A DNA stretch of 64,000 bases from Corynebacterium durum. GTDB taxonomy: Bacteria; Actinomycetota; Actinomycetes; Mycobacteriales; Mycobacteriaceae. Below, in pieces: positions 27,215 to 35,880 of the stretch; the stretch's first letter is position 1; each line of letters begins with the position of its first letter. The stretch is from positions 682,001-746,000 of the forward strand of contig NZ_CP047200.1 in NCBI RefSeq assembly GCF_030408675.1. The letters run 5' to 3'. The translations under genes were made by a program, and so were the position numbers. The notes under the pieces are model-generated. The model saw nothing but the letters and a program-made list of their open reading frames with translations. It was not told where the DNA came from and ran no database searches.

Positions 27215-28321
27215 GTGCAACCAGACGTGACTGCAGACATCAATGATCTCAATGCCGCTCTGACCACCATTGAAAAGGTGCTTGACCTCGATGGCATGGC
27301 AGAGCGAGTGCGCGAGCTTGAAGCCCAAGCTTCCGACCCCTCACTCTGGGATGACCCTGACCATGCGCAGCAGGTGACCAGTCAACTGTCCCATGTGCAA
27401 GCGGAGTTACGCCGTGTGACGGAGCTGCGCCAACGGCTCGACGACCTTCCCATCTTGTATGAATTTGCGGAGGAAGAGGGAGACGGCATTGAGGCCGCCG
27501 ATGAAGAGCGTGCCGCCGTCCGTGCTGAGATTGAAACGCTGGAAGTCAAAACTATGCTGTCGGGGGAGTACGACGCCAGGGAAGCGCTGATCAATATTCG
27601 CTCCGGTGCTGGTGGAGTGGACGCGGCCGACTGGGCTGAAATGCTGCTGCGCATGTACACCCGGTGGGCGGAAAAAGCAGGGTACAGCGTTGACATTTAC
27701 GATATTTCCTATGCCGAGGAAGCCGGCATCAAATCGGCCACCTTCGTAGTGCATGGTGAATACACATATGGCACCCTGTCCGTTGAGCAAGGGGCGCATC
27801 GCCTTGTACGTATCAGCCCCTTTGACAATCAGGGGCGGCGGCAAACGTCCTTCGCTGAGGTAGAGGTGCTTCCTGTGGTGGAGCAGACCGACCATATTGA
27901 GGTGCCTGATTCGGAAATCCGTGTGGACGTGTACCGTTCCTCCGGGCCGGGTGGGCAGTCAGTGAACACCACTGACTCTGCGGTCCGTCTCACGCACATT
28001 CCGACGGGGATTGTGGTGACCTGCCAGAACGAAAAATCCCAGATTCAGAACAAAGCGTCCGCGATGCGTGTGCTGCAGGCGAAGCTGCTGGAGCGCAAAC
28101 GGCAGGAAGAGCGGGCAGAGCTAGACGCGCTGGGTGCGGGCGGCAATGCTTCGTGGGGTAACCAGATGCGGTCGTATGTGCTGCACCCGTACCAGATGGT
28201 GAAGGATCTGCGCACCAAGTACGAGGTCAACGACCCATCTCAGGTTCTTGATGGTGAGATTGATGGATTTCTTGAAGCGGGGATTCGGTGGCGCATGGCC
28301 GAGGAGCAGCAGAATTCCTAA
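27215..28321 (+). CDS. prfB: Peptide chain release factor 2
   Basis: 368 residues from GTG 27215 ([20 protein letters not shown]). The stop-codon tripeptide SPF is in [16 protein letters not shown], and the catalytic GGQ is in [20 protein letters not shown]. It terminates translation at UGA and UAA. The gene is one uninterrupted frame with no in-frame UGA, so the autoregulatory frameshift known in E. coli prfB is absent. A TAGGCT element 8 bases before GTG suggests a nearly leaderless message. Confidence 0.95.
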   Translation: MQPDVTADINDLNAALTTIEKVLDLDGMAERVRELEAQASDPSLWDDPDHAQQVTSQLSHVQAELRRVTELRQRLDDLPILYEFAEEEGDGIEAADEERAAVRAEIETLEVKTMLSGEYDAREALINIRSGAGGVDAADWAEMLLRMYTRWAEKAGYSVDIYDISYAEEAGIKSATFVVHGEYTYGTLSVEQGAHRLVRISPFDNQGRRQTSFAEVEVLPVVEQTDHIEVPDSEIRVDVYRSSGPGGQSVNTTDSAVRLTHIPTGIVVTCQNEKSQIQNKASAMRVLQAKLLERKRQEERAELDALGAGGNASWGNQMRSYVLHPYQMVKDLRTKYEVNDPSQVLDGEIDGFLEAGIRWRMAEEQQNS

Positions 28322-28391
28322 CCTAACAAAGTTGGCAAAACCTCAGCGGGGTTGCGTCGCCTAGGGCCGAGAGTGAACTAGTGTGATGTGA

Positions 28392-29081
28392 GTGATCACC
28401 TTCGACCAGATAACAAAAACGTATAAGACATCAACGCGCCCAGCGCTGGATAATATTTCGGTGACCATTGAGAAGGGGGAATTTGTCTTCCTCATTGGTC
28501 CGTCTGGTTCAGGCAAATCCACGTTTCTGCAACTGATGCTTCGAGAGGAAACTCCAACGTCGGGTGATCTGTACGTTGCTGATTATCACGTGAATCGACT
28601 TCGCGGGTCGCAGGTGAACAAGCTACGCCAGCGCATTGGCTATGTGTTCCAGGATTTTCGGCTTTTGCCGAAAAAGACGGTGTACGAGAACGTTGCTTTT
28701 GCCCTAGAGGTGATTGGCAAGCGGAGGTCTGTGATTGATAAGCAGGTTCCCGCAACGCTTGACATGGTTGGTTTGGCAGCCAAAGGTGACCGCATGCCTG
28801 GCGAGTTGTCCGGTGGTGAGCAGCAGCGTGTGGCCATCGCCCGCGCTTCGGTGAACCGACCGTTGTTGCTACTTGCCGACGAACCCACGGGCAACCTCGA
28901 CCCGGAAACAGCCAACGACATCATGGTCTTGCTCAACCGCATTAACAAGACGGGCACTACCGTTGTTATGTCCACGCACAACAATTCGGCGGTGGACGCT
29001 ATGCGACGCCGCGTGATCGAGCTTGAGCTTGGCAAACTAGTCCGCGACGAAGCCCACGGCGTGTACGGCGTCGGACGCTAA
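28392..29081 (+). CDS. ftsE: Cell division ATP-binding protein FtsE
   Basis: 229 residues from GTG 28392. ABC ATPase motifs: [10 protein letters not shown] (Walker A), [14 protein letters not shown] (signature) and [12 protein letters not shown] (Walker B). It works with FtsX, encoded 34 bases downstream, to activate a peptidoglycan hydrolase at the division site. Confidence 0.95.
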   Translation: MITFDQITKTYKTSTRPALDNISVTIEKGEFVFLIGPSGSGKSTFLQLMLREETPTSGDLYVADYHVNRLRGSQVNKLRQRIGYVFQDFRLLPKKTVYENVAFALEVIGKRRSVIDKQVPATLDMVGLAAKGDRMPGELSGGEQQRVAIARASVNRPLLLLADEPTGNLDPETANDIMVLLNRINKTGTTVVMSTHNNSAVDAMRRRVIELELGKLVRDEAHGVYGVGR

Positions 29082-29115
29082 CCAACGCCGACGCTACAAG
29101 GAGAAAGTACATTTC

Positions 29116-30018
29116 ATGAGACTTGCATTCGTTTTCCGTGAGGGCCTGCGCGGGCTGGGGCAGAACATCACCATGACCATCGCGTTGGTCATTACCACGG
29201 CCATTTCGCTGGCCTTGCTGTCCACGGGTTTCCTTGTTACCGGTATGACGGAACGCACTAAAGAAATTTACCTTGACCGTGTTGAGGTCATGGTGGAGCT
29301 GGACGAAGATATTTCTGCCAGCGATAAGGACTGCTCCTCGGCGAAATGCAGTGAGGTGCATAAGCTGTTGGAGGAATCCTCGGGGGTGGAAAGCGTGACC
29401 TACCGTAACCGTGAACAGTCCTATCAGCGTTTCATGGAACTCTTCCAAGACTCTGACCCATTGCTGGCGCAGGAAACCTCCAAAGATGCATTACCGGCGG
29501 TTCTGCATGTTCGCTTGAAGGATCCGCTGGATACATCGCCGCTGGATGCTGTGCGGGGTCTGTCCCAGGTGAGTGACGTGATTGATCAGGTAGAGGATCT
29601 TCATGGAGCGACGGAAAATCTGGATGCGATCCGTAACGCCACGTTTATTCTCGCCGCTGTTCAGGCGATTGCTGCAATGTTCCTAATTGTGAACATGGTG
29701 CAGATCGCGGCGTTTAGCCGTCGGGAAGAAATGTCCATTATGCGCATGGTGGGTGCGTCTCGGTGGTTCACACAGGCTCCGTTTGTGCTGGAGGCTGTGC
29801 TCGCAGTGTTGGTGGGGTCGCTGCTGGCTGTCTTTGGTTTGATCATGGGTAAATCGCTTGTGGTGGATAAGGCCTTGGAAAGCCTGTACCGTTCCCAGCT
29901 GGTAGCCCCAGTGACTACTCAGGACATTGGCGTGGTGTTCCCTGTCGTAGCGCTAGCCGGTATGATATTTGCTGCAATCACTGCGGCTGTTACTTTGCGG
30001 CTGTATGTTCGGAAGTAG
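29116..30018 (+). CDS. ftsX: Cell division membrane protein FtsX
   Basis: 300 residues; ATG 29116 after AAGGAGAAAG. Helix 1 (MTIALVITTAISLALLSTGF) is followed by an extracellular domain of about 130 residues carrying a CSSAKC pair, then three more helices (including AAVQAIAAMFLIVNMVQIAA and FVLEAVLAVLVGSLLAVFGL). The four-helix layout and the partner ftsE identify it. It transmits FtsE ATPase cycles to an outer hydrolase. Confidence 0.95.
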   Translation: MRLAFVFREGLRGLGQNITMTIALVITTAISLALLSTGFLVTGMTERTKEIYLDRVEVMVELDEDISASDKDCSSAKCSEVHKLLEESSGVESVTYRNREQSYQRFMELFQDSDPLLAQETSKDALPAVLHVRLKDPLDTSPLDAVRGLSQVSDVIDQVEDLHGATENLDAIRNATFILAAVQAIAAMFLIVNMVQIAAFSRREEMSIMRMVGASRWFTQAPFVLEAVLAVLVGSLLAVFGLIMGKSLVVDKALESLYRSQLVAPVTTQDIGVVFPVVALAGMIFAAITAAVTLRLYVRK

Positions 30019-30047
30019 CGGCGTCGATAAGTGAGTTGATTAAGACA

Positions 30048-30677
30048 GTGAGCGATGCAAAACCCAAGAAGCCGAAATGGCGGATAACAGGGCTGTTTGT
30101 AGTGCTGGCGGTGTGCCTGGGGCTGATTGGTGGTGGAGTCGCGGGTGTGGTCTGGTGGCTGAAGAATACGGAGCTTCCGGGCGACGGGTTGCCGGCTATT
30201 GTGGATCATACGTCGGCACCTCCGGCACCTGGGCCGGAGTTTGACACCCCGTCTGCTCACATGTTCGACCGAATTGTGCAGGAATTTTCTGCGCTTCCTC
30301 TGGAGGAGGCCGCTGGTCCGGCACCGTCCGCACAGTGTCGAGACCTGTCGACGGATCCACGGCCTGAGGGCACCCGCCACATGTGTGCTATCCAGGAGCG
30401 TGAAGGGCGGTCGATCACCTACCTGGGGTTCGTCTATCGCGCCGACTTGAACAACTCTGGTTGCACTGCGGATCCAGTGGCCGTAAAGGACGGTTTTTCG
30501 GCTGCGCTGCAGCGTACCTGCGCGAGTGAACAGCACCCGGTGTTGTATCTTCTCGACGAATCCCGCGAGGTCATCGCTTCTGACGGCCAAGTAATGCATC
30601 CTACGCTGGTTGTGGAGGGCGTGGAGACACAACAGCAGGCGGAAGAGCTGCTGCGCACGTGGGGGATAGCGCCGTAA
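30048..30677 (+). CDS. Single-pass membrane-anchored protein downstream of ftsX
   Basis: 209 residues if started at GTG 30048; TTG 30036 would add four. A basic N-terminus (KPKKPKWR), one helix (LFVVLAVCLGLIGGGVAGVVWWL), then an outside domain of about 165 residues with four cysteines (in SAQCRDL, RHMCAIQ, SGCTADP and RTCASEQ), probably two disulfides. No known domain recognised. Position between ftsX and smpB suggests cotranscription; a role at the envelope is inference. Confidence 0.65.
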   Translation: MSDAKPKKPKWRITGLFVVLAVCLGLIGGGVAGVVWWLKNTELPGDGLPAIVDHTSAPPAPGPEFDTPSAHMFDRIVQEFSALPLEEAAGPAPSAQCRDLSTDPRPEGTRHMCAIQEREGRSITYLGFVYRADLNNSGCTADPVAVKDGFSAALQRTCASEQHPVLYLLDESREVIASDGQVMHPTLVVEGVETQQQAEELLRTWGIAP

Positions 30678-30711
30678 ACGTTGGTAGTGTTTCGGTACAC
30701 TTGACCGGGTT

Positions 30712-31209
30712 ATGGCTAAGAAAACGAAGAAGAAAAAAGGTAACGACAACCCGGTTATTGCCACGAATCGTCGGGCACGGCACGATTACACCATTCTTGA
30801 TACTTACGAATGCGGCATTGTGCTCGTGGGCACAGAGGTGAAGTCGCTTCGCGAGGGCCGGGCCTCCCTGGTGGATTCCTTCGCCACCATTGACGAAGGC
30901 GAAGTGTGGCTGCGTAATCTCCACATTCCCGAATATTCCATGGGTTCCTGGACTAACCATTCCCCGCGCAGGACCCGCAAGTTACTGCTGCATCGCCGGG
31001 AAATTGATTCCCTCATGGGAAAAGTCCGCGACGGAAACAAAACCCTCGTTCCGTTGCGACTGTATTTCAGTAATGGGCGCCTCAAAGTGGAACTGGGTCT
31101 TGCACAGGGTAAACAGGACTACGACAAACGCCAGGACCTCAAACGTCGCGCCGAGGAACGCGATATTACCCGCGAACTTGGGCGCAGAGTGAAGGGAATT
31201 AAAGGATGA
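30712..31209 (+). CDS. smpB: SsrA-binding protein SmpB
   Basis: 165 residues; ATG 30712. Family motifs: [38 protein letters not shown] and the tail [14 protein letters not shown]. It binds tmRNA and delivers it to stalled ribosomes; the tmRNA gene lies only 900 bases downstream. The first residues are very lysine-rich (KKTKKKKG). The stop overlaps the next start (ATGA). Confidence 0.96.
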   Translation: MAKKTKKKKGNDNPVIATNRRARHDYTILDTYECGIVLVGTEVKSLREGRASLVDSFATIDEGEVWLRNLHIPEYSMGSWTNHSPRRTRKLLLHRREIDSLMGKVRDGNKTLVPLRLYFSNGRLKVELGLAQGKQDYDKRQDLKRRAEERDITRELGRRVKGIKG

Positions 31210-31595
31210 CTGTTACCGCCGTTAAAGTCCACGACATTATCCATGACCCACCACTTATCGACGTCGTGGGGGCCACCGTCCTCGTTGACCGACTCTGGCC
31301 ACGTGGGGTGGCAAAAACACAGTTCACACCCGATTATTGGCTGAAAGACGTGGCACCCTCAACTGAACTGCGAAAGTGGTTTGGCCATGAGCCAGCGCGT
31401 TTTACAGAATTTCGGGAACGGTACCTCGCGGAACTTGATGCTGCATATTCTGCGGGTAGTCAGGAACTTCATGAGTTGATGTCCCTTGTGGAGTCCGGCG
31501 ACGTGGTGCTTGTGTACGCAGCGCATTCCCGTACCTGTAACCATGCGATTGTTTTAGAAGAATGGTTGTCTGCGCCTAAAGATGGGAGTGAATAA
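31206..31595 (+). CDS. DUF488 family protein
   Basis: 129 residues, coupled to smpB by an ATGA overlap. The family core [11 protein letters not shown] with [20 protein letters not shown] and [19 protein letters not shown] is clear. Function unknown. Its end overlaps the convergent zinc-ribbon gene by 20 bases. Confidence 0.85.
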   Translation: MTVTAVKVHDIIHDPPLIDVVGATVLVDRLWPRGVAKTQFTPDYWLKDVAPSTELRKWFGHEPARFTEFRERYLAELDAAYSAGSQELHELMSLVESGDVVLVYAAHSRTCNHAIVLEEWLSAPKDGSE

Positions 31596-32028
31596 CTTTT
31601 AACTCGTGGCCGTCAAGTTGTTTCTGTAGACGGGAGAGAAATGATCCGGTGATGCTGTGTTCTGGGTTGTGAAAGGTTATCGCTAATTCTCCGAGCGCCC
31701 ACGGTTCGCCGTCACTCCATGCCCACTCCGAAACGCGGCTGGTGTGCGCGCAGTGAGGGCAGGCCACACCGTCCTCGCCGCGGTACTCGACCCAAGCGGT
31801 GAGAGTATCGTTTGCGATGTCGACCCAATCGGATACCTTGTTGCTGCATCTCGGGCAGACGGCGATGGTGCCGCAATTTGCGTTCGGCGTAAAAACCCGC
31901 CGACCAGTGTCAATGTCGGCGGTGAGTTCTTGTTGATGCAGCCAGCGCTTCAGGGCGTCGGCAAGCCGAGTGATCTCTCGCTCACCGCGAACATCCAGGT
32001 CAACTATGATCACCGAACTATCACTCAT
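31576..32028 (-). CDS. Hypothetical zinc-ribbon protein
   Basis: 150 residues from ATG 32028, which has a strong ribosome site (AGGAGGGATAATC). Two CxxC pairs (CPRCSNK and CPHCAHT), 37 residues apart, should bind one zinc. The N-terminus MSDSSVIIVDLDVRGEREIT resembles a small immunity-like or regulatory fold, but I do not recognise the family. It is transcribed away from ssrA. Confidence 0.6.
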   Translation of the reverse strand: MSDSSVIIVDLDVRGEREITRLADALKRWLHQQELTADIDTGRRVFTPNANCGTIAVCPRCSNKVSDWVDIANDTLTAWVEYRGEDGVACPHCAHTSRVSEWAWSDGEPWALGELAITFHNPEHSITGSFLSRLQKQLDGHELKVIHSHL

Positions 32029-32112
32029 GATTATCCCTCCTGATCCAAAGTGTAGTACAGTAGGAAGTCCTTCCACGCAGTCCTGGCACGGGACCCGGCG
32101 TGAAGGATGCAC

Positions 32113-32486
32113 GGGGCTGATATGGTTTCGACTTCGTACATTGAGTCAGGGGAAGCGTGCCGGTGCAGGCTAGAGACCACCGTAAGCGTCGTAGCAAACT
32201 CATAAGCGCCGAGAATACTCAGCGCGACTACGCCCTCGCTGCCTAATACAGCGACCGCGTGTCTGTCGGCCCAGGTTTGTCCCTGACCTGGCAGCCGGCA
32301 TCGACTAAGGGACTTGCTGCCCAGCCGTGTTGACGGGGTTGGGTGGGACTTCATACCGCCAACTGGGCCCATCATCTGGACGTGTTCGACCGATCCAGAG
32401 GGCCGAGTAGAGATTCCGCGCGAACTGCGCACGGAGAAGCCCTGGCAAAGCGACGGAGGACCCGGGTTCAATTCCCGGCAGCTCCA
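32113..32486 (+). ncRNA. ssrA: tmRNA (ssrA)
   Basis: It starts GGGGCTGATATGGTTTCGAC and ends in a tRNA-like half with T arm CCGGG-TTCAATT-CCCGG and acceptor CAGCTCC, pairing with the 5' GGGGCTG. The tag frame at 32208-32246 reads AENTQRDYALAA then TAA; the last residues match the proteolysis tag of actinobacteria. CCA is not encoded. With SmpB it rescues stalled ribosomes. The 3' end is the probable insertion point of the prophage. Confidence 0.97.
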
Positions 32487-32489
32487 CAG
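32455..32489 (+). other. Probable left attachment site (attL) in the tmRNA 3' end
   Basis: A tyrosine integrase gene starts 160 bases after the tmRNA end and phage genes follow to the end of the window. Phages of this kind insert in the T arm/acceptor part of ssrA and restore it. The exact core cannot be set, because attR is outside the window. Confidence 0.6.
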
Positions 32490-32493
32490 ATGG

Positions 32494-32531
32494 AAAACCC
32501 CTGGTAGTTATCTACCGGGGGTTTCTTTCTT
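32494..32531 (+). terminator. Terminator just past tmRNA
   Basis: AAACCCCTGGTAG and CTACCGGGGGTTT pair around TTAT, followed by CTTTCTTGTTTT. Confidence 0.85.
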
Positions 32532-32600
32532 GTTTTCGCAGGTCACAGCGTTTTTAGGGTGTGTACATTTGTATACATCTGAGGGCATCTGTACGCTCAA

Positions 32601-32622
32601 ATTGTGCAATAATTGTGCAATA
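32601..32622 (+). repeat. Tandem 11-bp repeat before the integrase gene
   Basis: ATTGTGCAATA occurs twice head to tail, a period of about one helical turn. It lies between the likely attachment core and the integrase start, where arm-type integrase or excisionase sites are found in tyrosine-integrase systems. Confidence 0.55.
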
Positions 32623-32646
32623 GAAAAGGAAAGCAGTCCGGGTAAT

Positions 32647-33807
32647 ATGTCCAGGTCAAAAAGCAGTTTCGGCAACGTAAGGAAGATCGGGAAGTTATGG
32701 TACGCGAAATACTTCCACCAGGGGCGAAGTCACACGCCGGGGCATTCATTCCGCGCGAAAGCAGCCGCGCAAGCGTGGCTGTCGTCCGAGTGGAGGCTGA
32801 TTGAGCTTGATGAGTGGACGCCCCCCGCGCACCGCGCACAGCAGGCAGAGTACGGCAACGTCACCGTGGGGGAATGGCTAGAGCAATTCCATGCGGCGCT
32901 GGCAGCCCGCGTACGTGCCTCAACCCTGCAGAACTACACCAGGGTAGCCAGGCTGCGAATTCTCGACGCAGACGGCAAGGCAGGCAAGCTAAAAGGCATT
33001 CCCCTAGCGGCGCTCACGTCCGCCGATGTCCACGCCTGGTGGGATGCAGTCTGTGCGGCTTTCCCCGGGGCTGAGACCACCAACCAGGCCGCGTACAAAA
33101 GGTTGCGTGCGGCATGCGCGGAAGCCGTGGAGCGGGGCCTTATCCCCACCAACCCCGTCAACGTACGTGCGGCGCGACGGCGGCCCGCAACCAAAGTGAA
33201 GAAAATGCCCGATGATGCGGAATTGCGCGCCATCTACGACGAGATGGGGGATCGATGCAAGCTGGTCACGGCGCTGTGCCTTTTCCACGGGGTGCGGGTA
33301 GGGGAGGCTTTGGCGTTGAAGCGGCGGCACGTCGTCGTGAAGGGCGGGAAAATTGTGATCAAGATCAGGGGAAATGTGCAGAGAATCACAAAAGATGGGC
33401 ATGTGGAAATGGTTTTGCAACCGCCAAAATCGTCAGCAGGCAGGCGTGATGTGCCCATTCTCGCAGAATTTGCACCCCTGGTTATTGACCATTTGAAGCG
33501 GTTCACCGGCCCCAAGGCGGATGATTGGGTGACTCCCACCAGCAATGGGGGCGTGATGTTCGACACGTCGTATCGGTCGATCTTCATTCGGGCGCGTGCC
33601 CGCGCTGGTGTGCGGGACGATATTACCCCACACCATGGCCGGAACTGGCTTATAACGCGCCTGCTGGAGCAGGGGGCCACAGTGAAGGAAGTTGGTGCGT
33701 TACTCGGTCAGGACGACGTGGCAACGATCCTAGGGGTGTATGCGCGAGTTTCCGATGGACGCCCCGCCGCCCTTATGGAGGGCGTGGGTAAGGCGCTTAC
33801 CGGCTAG
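32647..33807 (+). CDS. int: Phage tyrosine-recombinase integrase
   Basis: 386 residues from ATG 32647 (MSRSKSSFGNVRKIGKLWYA). An N-terminal arm-binding domain (GKLWYAKYFHQGRSHTPGHS) is followed by a SAM-like domain (NVTVGEWLEQFHAALAARV) and the catalytic domain. Catalytic residues: Arg in FHGVRVGEALALK, the HxxR box as HHGRNWL, and Tyr in ILGVYARV. The usual LGH box is LLGQDD, so the second His/Trp is replaced. The frame is open further upstream through the tmRNA, but only this start has GGAAAG upstream. It catalyses prophage insertion and excision at ssrA. Confidence 0.93.
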   Translation: MSRSKSSFGNVRKIGKLWYAKYFHQGRSHTPGHSFRAKAAAQAWLSSEWRLIELDEWTPPAHRAQQAEYGNVTVGEWLEQFHAALAARVRASTLQNYTRVARLRILDADGKAGKLKGIPLAALTSADVHAWWDAVCAAFPGAETTNQAAYKRLRAACAEAVERGLIPTNPVNVRAARRRPATKVKKMPDDAELRAIYDEMGDRCKLVTALCLFHGVRVGEALALKRRHVVVKGGKIVIKIRGNVQRITKDGHVEMVLQPPKSSAGRRDVPILAEFAPLVIDHLKRFTGPKADDWVTPTSNGGVMFDTSYRSIFIRARARAGVRDDITPHHGRNWLITRLLEQGATVKEVGALLGQDDVATILGVYARVSDGRPAALMEGVGKALTG

Positions 33808-34036
33808 CTTTGCGGGGCCGTCCAGTTCTGCCTGGACGGTTCGCCCACCAGGTTTTAACGGCTTCAGCATCCCATAGGCGGGTGCGTTCGACATGGTGGG
33901 TGGGGGCGGGGGCCTGGCCCCGCGCAACATATGAAGTGAAGGAGTGCGGGGGAATGCCTGTGTATTCGCTGATCTTGGTGACAGACCAGAGAACCCCGCC
34001 ACCGGGGAGCATGATTTCGGTGAGCGGGGCAGTCAT
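33797..34036 (-). CDS. Small helix-turn-helix protein, candidate excisionase
   Basis: 79 residues, starting at 34036 and overlapping the upstream stop (TAATG). SVTKISEYTGIPPHSFTSYV followed by RTRLWDAEAVKTWW is a MerR/AlpA/Xis-like winged helix, with a basic tail (GRTGRPRKASR). Its end overlaps the integrase end by 11 bases on the other strand. Size and place beside int suggest a directionality factor. Confidence 0.65.
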   Translation of the reverse strand: MTAPLTEIMLPGGGVLWSVTKISEYTGIPPHSFTSYVARGQAPAPTHHVERTRLWDAEAVKTWWANRPGRTGRPRKASR

Positions 34037-34305
34037 TAGATGCGCCCCTTCGCCTCGTAGAAGGCGCGCACTGCAATCAGTGCGGCGGCAGCGATAGTAA
34101 TCAGCCAATTGCCGTAGCAAATGCCGCCAATCAGGCAAACAGTGCTGATCAGGTAGGGTACGATCCGCGCCACTAGAGCAAGCTTTGAGGGGTGCCCCTC
34201 AAACTCTGGAAGCTCGTCGATGTAGCCTAGCGGCTTGAACTCTCCATCATGCTCAACCATGACCCGGTATTCGCGGGGGTCAAACTCGAATTTTTCGTCT
34301 CCCAT
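34036..34305 (-). CDS. Small two-helix membrane protein of the lysogeny block
   Basis: 89 residues; ATG 34305 after AGGAAGGAAAAG. The N-terminal half is acidic and soluble. The C-terminal half has two hydrophobic helices (ALVARIVPYLISTVCLIGGI and WLITIAAAALIAVRAFY). Such prophage membrane proteins often act in superinfection exclusion; nothing here proves it. Confidence 0.6.
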   Translation of the reverse strand: MGDEKFEFDPREYRVMVEHDGEFKPLGYIDELPEFEGHPSKLALVARIVPYLISTVCLIGGICYGNWLITIAAAALIAVRAFYEAKGRI

Positions 34306-34361
34306 TTCTTTTCCTTCCTGGGATTACCCGGGGCGCGCGGCCCTGGGGTTTTGGTTGTGGG

Positions 34362-34568
34362 CTAGTTTTGGCTGCTGTCGTGCTTGCGCACGATGTCCCA
34401 GAATTCGCCATCATCGGCGGTGATGATGAAGCCCTGCGTTTCGGCGTCGTAGGTGCTGATTTCGCTGGCTATGGCCTCGATATCGAAATCTTGGGGGTAG
34501 CCTTCGGAGGTTGCCAGGACTTTGTGCACGTAGTCTTTGACGTCGTTGATCGTGGTGTATGCGGTCAT
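34362..34568 (-). CDS. Small acidic phage protein
   Basis: 68 residues; ATG 34568 with GAAAGGA upstream. All polar and acidic (DIEAIASEISTYDAETQGF). No family recognised. Confidence 0.55.
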   Translation of the reverse strand: MTAYTTINDVKDYVHKVLATSEGYPQDFDIEAIASEISTYDAETQGFIITADDGEFWDIVRKHDSSQN

Positions 34569-34612
34569 AGGTCTTGTCCTTTCGGGGTTGGTGTGGAAGG
34601 ATTTCCCCTTGC

Positions 34613-34641
34613 GGGGCTGGATATTACGGTTATCCAGCCCC
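34613..34641 (-). other. Perfect 11-bp hairpin between small leftward genes
   Basis: GGGGCTGGATA and TATCCAGCCCC with a 7-base loop, 6 bases after the stop of the 39-residue peptide gene. No T tract follows, so it may be an RNA-stability or partial-termination element. Confidence 0.55.
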
Positions 34642-34646
34642 GTGGG

Positions 34647-34766
34647 TTACTTGCGGTGGCGTCCTTGGTACTTCTTTCGGCCTTGTCGCACGATGTAGAT
34701 AACTTCAATGGCCTGAAGTACGATCGTTGCGATCATAAGCTTTTCGGAGAGTGTCAAGGTCTTCAC
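34647..34766 (-). CDS. 39-residue single-helix membrane peptide
   Basis: It starts at GTG 34766 with GGAAGGGAG directly before it (spacing is tight), or possibly at an inner ATG. It has a hydrophobic helix (LMIATIVLQAIEVIYIV) and a very basic tail (RQGRKKYQGRHRK). It resembles holin-like or toxin-like micropeptides in shape only. Confidence 0.4.
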   Translation of the reverse strand: MKTLTLSEKLMIATIVLQAIEVIYIVRQGRKKYQGRHRK

Positions 34767-34834
34767 CTCCCTTCCACTATTGAGTTTTCGTAAGGGCTGT
34801 TTGCCTTACAAGATTTATATTACAGCAGACTGCG

Positions 34835-34850
34835 ACCACTTTCAAGTGGT
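34835..34850. promoter_or_regulatory. Palindrome, candidate repressor operator
   Basis: ACCACTT-TC-AAGTGGT, in the 120-base gap between the ImmA gene end and the small leftward genes. A TAATAT element lies next to it on the minus strand. It could control the small-peptide genes. Confidence 0.4.
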
Positions 34851-34886
34851 GTGATACCTTTACCCTACAACGGGGGGCATTGGGCA

Positions 34887-35282
34887 TTAGAAAACATCAA
34901 GCAATTGCGGTGCGCAACGCCAAGCCTCATGCCGCCGCCATACCCCAAGCAGGTGCCGGGTCACCCCCAATTCCTGAGAGATAAGAAAATCCTCCCCCGG
35001 AAATAGTCGCTCCAATTCGCGATACTCATCGGCATCGATAAGCGCCCTTGCCGCCCACCTATCGGCCGCTAGCTCATTGCAGGGTGAGTGCCCCGCCGGG
35101 TGTCTAAAATGAGCGTGCCCCAACTCGTGAGCAAGTGTACTAACAGCCCCCCCCCCTATCAAATCTTCCCTGATAGATACGCGTTTCAGGTGCGGTATCC
35201 ATGCCCCTTTGGGGCCGTGTTTGTGGCAGGTAATTTCCACATTGAGGCGTCTAGCTTCGGCCTCCAGTCGTGCGTAGCTCAT
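34887..35282 (-). CDS. ImmA/IrrE-type metallopeptidase
   Basis: 131 residues from ATG 35282, with GGAAGAG upstream; a longer frame to 35393 overlaps more of the repressor gene. STLAHELGHAHFRHPAGHSP holds the HExxH zinc site, followed by NELAADRWAARALI with the third ligand. In ICEBs1-like elements ImmA cleaves the partner repressor after DNA damage. The repressor gene overlaps it by 32 bases, the usual ImmR-ImmA arrangement. Confidence 0.85.
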   Translation of the reverse strand: MSYARLEAEARRLNVEITCHKHGPKGAWIPHLKRVSIREDLIGGGAVSTLAHELGHAHFRHPAGHSPCNELAADRWAARALIDADEYRELERLFPGEDFLISQELGVTRHLLGVWRRHEAWRCAPQLLDVF

Positions 35283-35736
35283 CGGGCCATGTCTCTTCCG
35301 GGCTTGAGTCAGCGGCGTATTCGTGCGGTGCATAGTCGAATACTGGAATGCCTTCATCGTAGCTATTCTTCTTACGATTTGCATGTATTTCACTTATATT
35401 TTTATTTGATTCTTGTAAGGTAGCTTCTTTGAATCTTGCGGTGTCGAGGTCGAGCCGCGCGGCAAGTTCCTGCACTAATTCCCGCCCCGTGAGCCATTTG
35501 GTTTCGCCGGTTGAGCGCTCAAGATCGACCTCATCTAATGTGAGATACCCGGTGGACACTAGCCCCTGAATGGGGGACTGGTCATAGGCGCGACAGATAG
35601 CGATAACCGTTTCTGACAAGAGCCTCCCCCTGCGCAACTGTTGACTGATTACCGAATCGGAAACGCCGATCTTCCTCCCCACTTCGCGAAACGACGCGCC
35701 GTCTGTGGCGACTTTTAACCATTCTTTGTGGTCCAT
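35251..35736 (-). CDS. Phage repressor (helix-turn-helix), partner of ImmA
   Basis: 161 residues from ATG 35736. The N-terminal HTH is GASFREVGRKIGVSDSVISQ (about residues 11-30), followed by LRRGRLLSETVIAICRAYDQ, an XRE/cI-like fold. The rest is acidic with no protease motif of its own, so inactivation probably depends on ImmA. A promoter 7 bases before the ATG implies a leaderless message. Confidence 0.8.
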   Translation of the reverse strand: MDHKEWLKVATDGASFREVGRKIGVSDSVISQQLRRGRLLSETVIAICRAYDQSPIQGLVSTGYLTLDEVDLERSTGETKWLTGRELVQELAARLDLDTARFKEATLQESNKNISEIHANRKKNSYDEGIPVFDYAPHEYAADSSPEETWPDELRTTGGRS

Positions 35737-35743
35737 GTGCACA

Positions 35744-35772
35744 ACTTTACTCACCCGTACGCATCTGTGCAA
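35744..35772 (-). promoter_or_regulatory. Leftward promoter of the repressor gene
   Basis: On the minus strand: TTGCAC, 17 bases, TAAAGT, 7 bases, ATG. The distance leaves no room for a ribosome site. Confidence 0.65.
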
Positions 35773-35837
35773 AAGCTTAAAATTGCTGGTTAATCTGCTT
35801 AACGGGGGCAAAGAAGGGGCGGCAATATCGAAGACGT

Positions 35838-35865
35838 TTGACAAATCTTCACACTTGAGTAAAAC
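35838..35865 (+). promoter_or_regulatory. Rightward early promoter
   Basis: TTGACA, 16 bases, TAAAAC. It faces away from the repressor promoter about 65 bases away and would start RNA at about 35872, just before the structured leader. Confidence 0.55.
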
Positions 35866-35880
35866 TGTGGTCAGTCGAGC

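Noticed and set aside
27215..28321. Programmed frameshift in prfB
   Set aside because: The frame is continuous with no in-frame TGA near the start.
32314..32646. Upstream extension of the integrase frame
   Set aside because: It overlaps the tmRNA gene and terminator; the ATG at 32647 is the first sensible start after them.
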